Shown piece by piece: positions 51,807-57,954 of a stretch of DNA of 64,000 nucleotides. Position 1 is the stretch's first letter. The number at the start of each line of letters is the position of its first letter. Under the pieces are notes generated by a model. That model did no database searches. It was not told the origin of the DNA and saw nothing but the letters and a program-made list of their open reading frames with translations. The translations under genes and the position numbers were made by a program. The stretch is from Clostridia bacterium. Lineage in GTDB: Bacteria; Bacillota; Clostridia; Christensenellales; Aristaeellaceae. The stretch is from the NCBI GenBank assembly GCA_017937655.1, contig JAGBDE010000023.1, forward strand, positions 1 to 64,000, in the 5' to 3' direction.

Positions 51807-51842
51807 ATAATATTTTCAAAATAATACTTGACAAATAATATT
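51807..51842 (+). repeat. Three direct repeats ATAATAYT at exact 14-bp spacing over the GGDEF-RHH promoter
   Basis: ATAATATT at 51807-51814, ATAATACT at 51821-51828 and ATAATATT at 51835-51842. The units start every 14 bases, and the -35 hexamer lies between the second and third copies. A related ATAATAAC at 51852 covers the -10 box. These are candidate operators for the RHH domain of the gene that follows. Confidence 0.7.
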
Positions 51843-51856
51843 GCTGTTCATATAAT
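51828..51856 (+). promoter_or_regulatory. Consensus promoter of the GGDEF-RHH gene
   Basis: TTGACA (51828-51833), 17-base spacer, TATAAT (51851-51856): a perfect match, with a leader of about 26 bases. A promoter this strong usually needs a repressor. Confidence 0.94.
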
Positions 51857-51888
51857 AACATCAACATCTTATTTGGGAGGTATTATCC

Positions 51889-52515
51889 ATGAAGACCAAC
51901 GCCGTAAATGATGCCCTGCGTTTCCCCCTGAACACTGACTTTGACCAGGAAGCCGCCGAACTGCTCCAGGAGGATAACAACATCATCCTGGCTGCCATTG
52001 ACCTGGACCGTTTCATGCTGGTCAACGACCGTGGCGGCCATGAAGAGGGCGACCGGGTGCTGATCGAATCCGGCCTGTACATCAAGTCCTTCTGTGACCG
52101 CATCGGCCACGGCAAGGTGTTCCGCTATTCCGGCGACGAATTTGTCATCCTGTTCTCCGGCGCAGAGGAAAAGGAAGACGTGTTCCTGTGGATGGATCAG
52201 CTGCGCCGGGAATACCCCGTCAAGACCGACGCCAACCCCGAGCTGAGCCTGACCATCGGCATCGCCGCCTGCCCCGAGGACGGCGCAACGGTGGTGGAGC
52301 TGCTTCGTAAGTCTGAGGGCGCCATGTTCCGCGCCAAGATGGCCGGCCGCAGCCGCGTCATGCTGGCCCGGGAAGAAAAGATGGTCACCAAGACCTCCCA
52401 TTACACGGAGCAGCAGCTGAAGCGGCTGACCAAGCTCAGCAAAAAGGAAAACATGGGCGAGGCCATTCTTCTGCGGGAAGCCCTGGACATGCTGCTGAAC
52501 AAGTACGACGTGTAA
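51889..52515 (+). CDS. GGDEF-domain protein with C-terminal ribbon-helix-helix domain
   Basis: A 208-residue soluble protein with no membrane or sensor domain. The GGDEF fold occupies about 30-160: AAIDLDRFMLVND and GGHEEGD (metal/nucleotide residues kept), then YSGDEF at 80-85 instead of GGDEF, and LTIGIAACPEDG. The RxxD inhibitory site is absent (IGHG in its place). Residues ~170-208 read HYTEQQLKRLTKLSKKENMG plus a helix EAILLREALDMLL, the pattern of a CopG/Arc-type ribbon-helix-helix DNA-binding domain. The fusion suggests a nucleotide-responsive repressor or weak cyclase. GGGAGG precedes the ATG. The deaminase gene follows in 35 bases. Confidence 0.85.
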   Translation: MKTNAVNDALRFPLNTDFDQEAAELLQEDNNIILAAIDLDRFMLVNDRGGHEEGDRVLIESGLYIKSFCDRIGHGKVFRYSGDEFVILFSGAEEKEDVFLWMDQLRREYPVKTDANPELSLTIGIAACPEDGATVVELLRKSEGAMFRAKMAGRSRVMLAREEKMVTKTSHYTEQQLKRLTKLSKKENMGEAILLREALDMLLNKYDV

Positions 52516-52550
52516 TCTCCCCCGCATCAAGCAAAGGCAGGCGATGATTC

Positions 52551-53174
52551 ATGTGGAAAGATCTGACCCGGGAATGGCAGATGACCTTTGAGCTGACCTG
52601 GGAGGCCTTCAAACGGGGCAGCATCCCCATCGGCGCCATGATTTTCGACGAAGACGGAAACGTCCTCTCCGCCGGACGCAACCATATGGGCGAAACCATC
52701 GTCCCCAACCATCGCACCGCCCATGCGGAAACGCTGTGCGTCCGGGACCTGGACACCGCCAAATACAACGATTACAGACATTATCACCTGTACACCACCA
52801 TGGAGCCCTGCCCCATGTGTATGGGCGTGATCGTCATGGGTGGGATCAGGAACATCCACGTGGCCGCCAAGGACAAATACTGCGGCGCGCTGCACTACCT
52901 GGACTACGATCCCTACATGCGGGATAAGCAAATCCAGGTCTGGATGGACGCGCCGGAAATGGCCAGCGTGCAGATCGTCCAGCAATGCTACCATGAAAAT
53001 CGTCGGTATTCCGGGGGCGACAGCCTGGTTTTCAAAAAGATCGGCGAGGATTATCCCCGGGAAGTGGCTCTGGGAAATGAACTGTTTGCGAAACGCTATC
53101 TGGACCGCTGCGCAGAGGAAAACATGCCCTACAGCCAGGTTTACGACGCCATCCTCCTGCGCCTGAAAAAGTGA
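52551..53174 (+). CDS. Nucleoside/nucleobase deaminase (CDA superfamily, TadA/GuaD-like)
   Basis: A 207-residue zinc hydrolase with the motifs TAHAETLCVRDL (HAE: His ligand and catalytic Glu) and TTMEPCPMCMGVIVMGGI (PCxxC). This class deaminates cytosine, adenine or guanine bases; the sequence alone does not fix the substrate. It is longer than TadA (~150) because of a C-terminal helical extension (~150-207). It lies 35 bases after the GGDEF-RHH gene without a promoter in between, so it should be co-transcribed. The ribosome site is weak (AAAGGCAGG). Confidence 0.87.
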   Translation: MWKDLTREWQMTFELTWEAFKRGSIPIGAMIFDEDGNVLSAGRNHMGETIVPNHRTAHAETLCVRDLDTAKYNDYRHYHLYTTMEPCPMCMGVIVMGGIRNIHVAAKDKYCGALHYLDYDPYMRDKQIQVWMDAPEMASVQIVQQCYHENRRYSGGDSLVFKKIGEDYPREVALGNELFAKRYLDRCAEENMPYSQVYDAILLRLKK

Positions 53175-53182
53175 ACATTCCC

Positions 53183-53215
53183 CCCTCCGTGGCAAGCCCC
53201 GCGGAGGGCTTTTGT
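53183..53215 (+). terminator. Terminator after the deaminase
   Basis: CCCTCCG / CGGAGGG with a 12-base loop, followed by CTTTTGTTT. Confidence 0.85.
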
Positions 53216-53244
53216 TTGACCGGCCCGGCAGATTGTGTTATAAA
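53216..53244 (+). promoter_or_regulatory. Promoter of the DUF2087 gene
   Basis: TTGACC (53216-53221), 17-base spacer, TATAAA (53239-53244), directly after the terminator tail. Confidence 0.75.
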
Positions 53245-53271
53245 GGAAGCAACCAAAAAGGAGGCGTGCCC

Positions 53272-53565
53272 ATGACAGAGCTGAAACCCTTTCTCAACCA
53301 GAAAATGCAGCTGACCGCCTGGCCTGCCAGGAACCGCAAAAAGCTGCACGCCCTGTACTACCTTGCCCAGAAGCTGGAAGCGGGCCGCCAGTACACCGAG
53401 GCGGAACTGGGCTACCTTCTGGATCAATGGCACACCTTTCACGACCCCGCCACCCTTCGCCGGGAGATGTATACCCATCGGCTGGTGGGCCGCAGCCGGG
53501 ACGGGCGCAGCTATTGGCTGGAGGATCATCCCCCGCTGGAGGAGTGGCTGGCAAAGTATCTGTAA
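53272..53565 (+). CDS. DUF2087 domain protein
   Basis: A 97-residue basic protein that fits DUF2087: LTAWPARNRKKLHALYYLAQKLEAGRQYTEAELGYLLDQWHTFHDPATLRREMYTHRLVGRSRDGRSYWLED. The helix-turn-helix-like helices and basic residues suggest nucleic-acid binding; the family is often found at the C-terminus of transcription regulators. The ATG at 53272 follows AAAGGAGG; the longer frame would start inside the promoter. Confidence 0.9.
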   Translation: MTELKPFLNQKMQLTAWPARNRKKLHALYYLAQKLEAGRQYTEAELGYLLDQWHTFHDPATLRREMYTHRLVGRSRDGRSYWLEDHPPLEEWLAKYL

Positions 53566-53590
53566 AGAAAAGGCTGCGCTGAAATTTTCA

Positions 53591-53619
53591 TTGAATTTTC
53601 GGCTGGCGATTGGTATACT
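53591..53619 (+). promoter_or_regulatory. Promoter of the TIM-barrel isomerase
   Basis: TTGAAT (53591-53596), 17-base spacer, TATACT (53614-53619). Confidence 0.8.
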
Positions 53620-53653
53620 TGTCTTAACAAACTGACCCTTCGGAGGGAGAAAA

Positions 53654-54433
53654 ATGAGCATACGTTTTGGTGTCTGCACAGACCTGGAGAACATCCCCGT
53701 CCTGATGGACGCGGGGTATGACTACATTGAATACAATTTCACCAAGCTGGTTGAGATGTCCGAAATTGAATTTGCAGAAGCAAAGGCCATCGTGGAAAAA
53801 CATCAGTTTTACGCCGAAAGCTACAACTGCTTCTTCCCCGGAACCATCCGCCTGACCGGCCCCGACGTGGACTATGACCAGATCACCGCCCACATCAGGA
53901 CGGGCATGGCCCGGGCGGCCCAGCTGGGTGGAAAGATCTGCGTGATTGGAAGCGGCGGAAGCAGAAGCATTCCCGAAGGATTTGACTTTGACACCGGCTG
54001 CCGGCAGTTTATGAAGGTGCTGGAAATCGCCGGGGAGATTGCTGCGGAATACGGCATCACCATTGTTGTGGAGGCCCTGCGGAAAACCGAGACCAACCTG
54101 CTCAACACGGTGGCGGAATGCATTCATCTGGTGAAACAGGTGAACAAGGCAAACGTGAGAGCGCTGGCGGATTTCTATCACGTTTTTAGCAGCGGCGAAA
54201 CCCTGGATGCCATCCGCCACAACGACGGCTGGCTTAAGCACCTGCACCTGGCCCGGGCAAACGCCGACCGCGCCATGCCCTACGCGGAGGACATCCCCCA
54301 GGTGGAACAATGGGCAGAAGCGGTCAAGGCCTCCGGCTACGAAGGACGGCTGAGCCTGGAGGGTAACTGCCTTCCCGAATTTGAGGAGTGCGTGCGCCGC
54401 ACCCGGAAAATCATTGAATGCTTTAACAACTGA
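53654..54433 (+). CDS. Sugar phosphate isomerase/epimerase (AP endonuclease 2-like TIM barrel)
   Basis: A 259-residue xylose-isomerase-like TIM barrel. Visible elements are VLMDAGYDYIEYNFTKLVEM, ESYNCFFPGTIRLTGPDVDYD, GGKICVIGSGGSRSIPEGFD, ITIVVEALRKTETNLLNTVAEC (metal Glu), RALADFYHVF (Asp, His), LKHLHLARA (His) and GRLSLEGN (Glu), the usual metal-binding set of the family. The substrate is unknown, probably a keto sugar or inositol derivative. The ATG follows GGAGGG. It is monocistronic, between its own promoter and terminator. Confidence 0.88.
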   Translation: MSIRFGVCTDLENIPVLMDAGYDYIEYNFTKLVEMSEIEFAEAKAIVEKHQFYAESYNCFFPGTIRLTGPDVDYDQITAHIRTGMARAAQLGGKICVIGSGGSRSIPEGFDFDTGCRQFMKVLEIAGEIAAEYGITIVVEALRKTETNLLNTVAECIHLVKQVNKANVRALADFYHVFSSGETLDAIRHNDGWLKHLHLARANADRAMPYAEDIPQVEQWAEAVKASGYEGRLSLEGNCLPEFEECVRRTRKIIECFNN

Positions 54434-54436
54434 AAA

Positions 54437-54474
54437 AAAGAGCAGGCGTGGAACAGCTCCATACGCCTGCTCTT
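54437..54474 (+). terminator. Terminator of the isomerase gene
   Basis: AAAGAGCAGGCGT / ACGCCTGCTCTTT, a 13-bp stem followed by CTTT, 4 bases after the stop. Confidence 0.87.
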
Positions 54475-54512
54475 TCTTTGGCCTGTTTGCCTTATCCCGT
54501 TTTACATAAAGA

Positions 54513-54541
54513 AAAAGCATTCTGAATTGCAGAATGCTTTT
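54513..54541 (-). terminator. Terminator of the tRNA-Met operon
   Basis: AAAAGCATTCTG / CAGAATGCTTTT with T5 on the minus strand, 5 bases after the tRNA 3' end. Confidence 0.87.
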
Positions 54542-54545
54542 CTGA

Positions 54546-54622
54546 TGGTGGCTCCGACTGGATTCGAACCAGTGACACTCCGGGTATGAACCGAATGCTC
54601 TAGCCAGCTGAGCTACGAAGCC
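54546..54622 (-). tRNA. tRNA-Met (CAT), elongator
   Basis: A 77-base cloverleaf with acceptor arms GGCTTCG / CGGAGCC, D-arm AGCTCAGCTGGCTAGAGC, anticodon loop TTCATAC with anticodon CAT, T-arm CTGGTTCGAATCCAG, and encoded CCA. The body matches elongator Met rather than the tRNA-Ile with lysidine. It lies 3 bases downstream of the initiator tRNA and in the same transcript. Confidence 0.95.
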
Positions 54623-54625
54623 ATG

Positions 54626-54702
<77 letters not shown>

Positions 54703-54730
54703 ACGTTTGATTGCTTTCGCAACGTTGACT

Positions 54731-54759
54731 ATTATATATCAGGCCGGGGGATTTGTCAA
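54731..54759 (-). promoter_or_regulatory. Consensus promoter of the two tRNA-Met genes
   Basis: Minus-strand TTGACA (54759-54754), 17-base spacer, TATAAT (54736-54731). A perfect sigma-A promoter about 30 bases before the initiator tRNA. Confidence 0.95.
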
Positions 54760-54800
54760 CGGAAAAATCAAAAATTCTTCCAACTTTTTTTGCCCGGGGG

Positions 54801-54833
54801 ATCCTTCTGCGGTTTTTGAGGCCACAGAAGGAT
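54801..54833 (-). terminator. Hairpin after ribF, candidate terminator
   Basis: ATCCTTCTG / CAGAAGGAT, a 9-bp stem with a 15-base loop, 12 bases after the ribF stop. On the minus strand no T-run follows directly, so it is a weak or Rho-dependent terminator or a 3'-end stabiliser. Confidence 0.5.
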
Positions 54834-54844
54834 TTGCTCTTTCT

Positions 54845-55609
54845 TTATGCCCGTCCCAGGTACTCCACCCGGACTTCCCCGCCGGTCATCTGCCGGGGCA
54901 ATTTTGTCTGGCACAGGCCGTCCTTTTGGCGGAGCATGGCCGGGAAACGCTTGCCGCCTGCGCAGATGGCCCCGCGGTACAGCCCATCCCCCACCGGCTG
55001 TTTGTTGTCCTCCGGAAAATGGAGAACGCCGGTTTCGTCCGCCAGAGCGGCGCGGCTGTAGGGACGGCCCAGCATTTTCATGGCTTTGCGGACGTCGCCC
55101 GCCTCCAGGCTTTGCCGGATGGCCGAGGAACTCACGTCCTGGCCACGCAGGGTAATGGCGGGCACGATGCTGGTCTGAAAGCCCAGCGCGCCGCCCAGCA
55201 CCTCCAGCAGCGCAGGAGAGCCAGCCGCATTTTTGCCAAAGGTGTGGTTGTAGCCGCAGACCACCGCCGTGGGATGGAACTGGCGCACCAGCTGGCCTAC
55301 GTAAACCTCCGGCAGGGTTTCCGCCGCTTCCCGGTCAAAGGGCAGGGCGAAAAAAACATCCGCGCCGATGGATGCGATCAGCTGCTGGCGCTCCTCCATA
55401 GTGGTCAGCAGCTTTTGGTTTTTGGCGGGGTTGAGCAGTTCCATGGGATGCTGCTGAAAGGTGCACACCACCAGCGGGCAGCCGGCCTTCCGGGCCAGAA
55501 ACGCAGCCCGCTCCAGCAAAACCCTGTGGCCGATATGCACGCCATCGAACATGCCCAGCGCGATGACAGACTTTTCAGCGGCGGCGCGGCCGTTCAAAAC
55601 AATCTCCAT
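54845..55609 (-). CDS. ribF: RibF-type FAD synthetase, flavokinase domain short or lost
   Basis: A 254-residue protein with the nucleotidyltransferase domain intact: ALGMFDGVHIGHRVLLERA (19-37), CTFQQHPMELL, VCGYNHTFGKNAAG and DVSSSAIRQSLEAGDV. The second half begins GRPY at 181, but only 74 residues remain, where RibF proteins have about 125, and the flavokinase signature GxxxGFPTAN is missing. So FMN adenylylation may remain while riboflavin phosphorylation is doubtful. The ATG at 55609 has AAAGGAAG; the 7-codon longer frame is possible. It is last in the nusA-infB operon and lies 13 bases after truB. Confidence 0.85.
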   Translation of the reverse strand: MEIVLNGRAAAEKSVIALGMFDGVHIGHRVLLERAAFLARKAGCPLVVCTFQQHPMELLNPAKNQKLLTTMEERQQLIASIGADVFFALPFDREAAETLPEVYVGQLVRQFHPTAVVCGYNHTFGKNAAGSPALLEVLGGALGFQTSIVPAITLRGQDVSSSAIRQSLEAGDVRKAMKMLGRPYSRAALADETGVLHFPEDNKQPVGDGLYRGAICAGGKRFPAMLRQKDGLCQTKLPRQMTGGEVRVEYLGRA

Positions 55610-55622
55610 GGAGTTCTTCCTT

Positions 55623-56534
55623 TCATTCACCCAACCAGGTTTTTGGCTTCATTTCTTTGCTTCCACGCTGGGCGATGGCCATCAGCCGGCCGCCAACCCA
55701 CAGGCAGACGTTCTGCCCCTCGGGGATTTCGTCTGCGCCGGGAAAGCGGCCGATGGGCAGCTTTCCGCCGTTGCGCAGAGGTTTTTCCATGCTTTCGGGC
55801 ACATTGAGGGACGGCAGATGTCCCAACGCAGTTTGCGGGGGCAGCAGCACGCTTTCCATGCAGCCCGCTTCCTTGGCGGCCTGTAGCTTTTCCAGCGTGA
55901 CGGAGGTATCCAGCGTGAATACGCCGCTCTGGGCCCGGAGCAAAAACCGCATGTGGGAAGGGCAGCCCAGCCGCTGGCCCAGATCATGGCACAGGCTGCG
56001 CACGTAGAAACCCTTGGCACAGCGGATCTTCAAAATCGCGCCGTGGTTTTCCGCCATTCGGAGCAGTTCCAGCTCATGCACCTTGGCGGGGCGGGCGGGA
56101 ATCTCCGCCGTCTGGCCGCTGCGGGCCAGCTGGTACAGCCGCTTGCCGTCCTGCTTCAGGGCGCTGAAAATGGGCGGACGCTGCATAATATCGCCGGTAA
56201 ACTCCGGCAGCACGGACAGGATATCGGCCTCAGAGGGGAACTTCTTCCCCACCTCCACTACCTTGCCCTGGGCGTCCTGGGTGTCCGTGGACGCGCCGAA
56301 CGCCACCTCGGCAAAGTAGACCTTCTCCTTATCCTGCATGTAATCGAACAGCCGGGCCGCCTTGCCGATCATCAGCGGAAGCACGCCGGCGGCCTCCGGA
56401 TCCAGGGTGCCGCCGTGGCCCACCTTCTCGCCGTCCACCAGGCGGCGCACCAAGCCAACCACCTGGGACGACGTCATTCCCGGGGGTTTCAGCACATTGA
56501 TAAACCCGCAGAGGGCCTTTTCATTCTGGGTCAT
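55623..56534 (-). CDS. truB: tRNA pseudouridine-55 synthase TruB
   Basis: TruB makes Psi55 in the T-loop of tRNAs. The 303-residue protein shows GFINVLKPPGMTSSQVVGLVRR, the catalytic GHGGTLDPEAAGVLPLMIG (Asp), VYFAEVAFGASTDTQDAQG, QRPPIFSALKQDGKRLYQLAR and CAKGFYVRSLCHDLGQRLG. It overlaps nrnA by 4 bases. It ends with an OB or PUA-like part. Confidence 0.97.
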   Translation of the reverse strand: MTQNEKALCGFINVLKPPGMTSSQVVGLVRRLVDGEKVGHGGTLDPEAAGVLPLMIGKAARLFDYMQDKEKVYFAEVAFGASTDTQDAQGKVVEVGKKFPSEADILSVLPEFTGDIMQRPPIFSALKQDGKRLYQLARSGQTAEIPARPAKVHELELLRMAENHGAILKIRCAKGFYVRSLCHDLGQRLGCPSHMRFLLRAQSGVFTLDTSVTLEKLQAAKEAGCMESVLLPPQTALGHLPSLNVPESMEKPLRNGGKLPIGRFPGADEIPEGQNVCLWVGGRLMAIAQRGSKEMKPKTWLGE

Positions 56535-57535
56535 GCCTGGTCATCCTGTTCCTGTTTGGATTGAAGGATTGCGGCTTCCATGCGGCTGACGGCCTCGCCC
56601 ACAGGGCCGGGCAGGGTGCAGCCTGCGGCCTGGGCGTGTCCGCCGCCGCCGAATTGCACGGCCAGCTTGTCCACCCGGTAGGGCGGCAGGGCCCGGAGGC
56701 TGAACTTCACGTCGCCGCTTTGCTTCTCGTGGGCGTAATAGGCCATGACCACGCCCTCCAGATCGATGGCGTAGTCCACCACGCCGTCGGTTTCGGACTC
56801 GGGCAGGTTGTTCTTGGTGAACACCTCATAGGCGGTGGAAAGGCCGGCCACAGAACCGTCGCCCAGGATGCGAAGCGTGGGCAAAGTTTCGCTGAGCAGG
56901 CGCACAAAATTCACCCGCTTCTGCCTGAACAGAATGCGGCTGTACTGGGCCAGTTCCAGCCCCGCGTCCATCAGCTCCGCCATCATGGAGAAACATTCGT
57001 CATTGACGCTCTCGTAAATGAAATTGCCGGTGTCCGTGGAAAGGCCGGTGTACAGGCACAGGGCCTGGTCCTTGGTCATTTTGTGACCCAGGGCCTTCAT
57101 CAGCCGCCAGATCATCACCGCAGAAGCGGGCGCATGGCCGTCCACCCAGTTCACGTCGCCAAAATGGGTGTTGGTGCCATGGTGGTCGATGACCATTTTC
57201 TTGCCGGCGGACAGGAACACTTCCTGATGGCCGCCCAGTCTGCCCAGGTCGCCCACGTCCACGGCGACGGCCAGAGTGTTTTCATCGGCGGAGAGCTGGC
57301 CGGGCATGCGGAAATCGCCGATGGACGGCAAAAACATCAGCTGTCCGGGGATGATCCCGTCCACGCCCATCTCCACTTTCTTGCCCATATCGCGCAGCAA
57401 AAGGGCCAGAGCCAGCACGCTGCCAAGGGCGTCGCCGTCCGGGGCGATATGTCCAAACAGCAATACGCTGTCCGCACCTTTCAATGTGGACAGCAGCTCT
57501 TCCGTGGGATCAATCCTGGTCATCTGCGTCGTCAT
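56531..57535 (-). CDS. nrnA: Bifunctional oligoribonuclease / PAP phosphatase NrnA (DHH-DHHA1)
   Basis: A 334-residue DHH phosphoesterase that degrades short RNA (and nucleotides such as pAp, pGpG). Motifs are FGHIAPDGDALGSVLALALLL, VAVDVGDLGRLGG, VIDHHGTNTHFGDVNW, LYTGLSTDTGNF and the C-terminal GGGGHAQAAGC of DHHA1. The first open ATG lies upstream in rbfA; the ATG at 57535 has GGAGG at 9 bases and gives a 26-base overlap with rbfA. With cyclic di-AMP made by CdaA in this window, a pApA-degrading role is plausible, by analogy only. Confidence 0.94.
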   Translation of the reverse strand: MTTQMTRIDPTEELLSTLKGADSVLLFGHIAPDGDALGSVLALALLLRDMGKKVEMGVDGIIPGQLMFLPSIGDFRMPGQLSADENTLAVAVDVGDLGRLGGHQEVFLSAGKKMVIDHHGTNTHFGDVNWVDGHAPASAVMIWRLMKALGHKMTKDQALCLYTGLSTDTGNFIYESVNDECFSMMAELMDAGLELAQYSRILFRQKRVNFVRLLSETLPTLRILGDGSVAGLSTAYEVFTKNNLPESETDGVVDYAIDLEGVVMAYYAHEKQSGDVKFSLRALPPYRVDKLAVQFGGGGHAQAAGCTLPGPVGEAVSRMEAAILQSKQEQDDQA

Positions 57536-57887
57536 CGTTGTCTTCCTCCGCGTGAACCTGCTTGAGTACAGAAGCAATGTGGATACCGTATTCGATGTTT
57601 TGATCCAGCTCAAAAAGAATTTCCGGAGAGGTGCGGATGATCATGTTCTCCCGCAGCTGATGGCGCACAAAGCCAGCGGCCTTCTTCAGGGCGGCCATCA
57701 TGGGCTTGCGGTTTTCCTCTTCCAGAATGCTGACGTAAATTTTGGCATAGCGAAGATCCCGGGTCACGTCGGCGCGGGTGACGCTGTAGGTGCCCTGGAT
57801 GCGGGGGTCGGACAGTTCCTCGCGGATGATCCGGTCCACCTCCCGGCGAACCTGCTCGCTGATGCGGTCAATGCGTTGATAGCTCAA
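57510..57887 (-). CDS. rbfA: Ribosome-binding factor A
   Basis: A 125-residue KH-type protein for late 30S maturation. The sequence contains RIDRISEQVRREVDRIIREELSDPRI, VTRDLRYAKIYVSILEEE and FVRHQLRENMIIRTSPEILFELD. The start is TTG at 57885-57887 after AAGGAG at 7 bases. A perfect 11-bp hairpin lies between it and infB. Confidence 0.96.
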   Translation of the reverse strand: MSYQRIDRISEQVRREVDRIIREELSDPRIQGTYSVTRADVTRDLRYAKIYVSILEEENRKPMMAALKKAAGFVRHQLRENMIIRTSPEILFELDQNIEYGIHIASVLKQVHAEEDNDDDADDQD

Positions 57888-57916
57888 TCCAATTCTCCTT
57901 TTTCTTCACACAAGCA

Positions 57917-57942
57917 GGCGGAAAGGGACAGCCCTTTCCGCC
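57917..57942. other. Strong hairpin between infB and rbfA
   Basis: GGCGGAAAGGG-ACAG-CCCTTTCCGCC, a perfect 11-bp stem with a 4-base loop. No T-run follows on the minus strand, so it is more likely an RNA processing or stability element than a terminator. Confidence 0.7.
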
Positions 57943-57954
57943 GCTTCACGGCGA

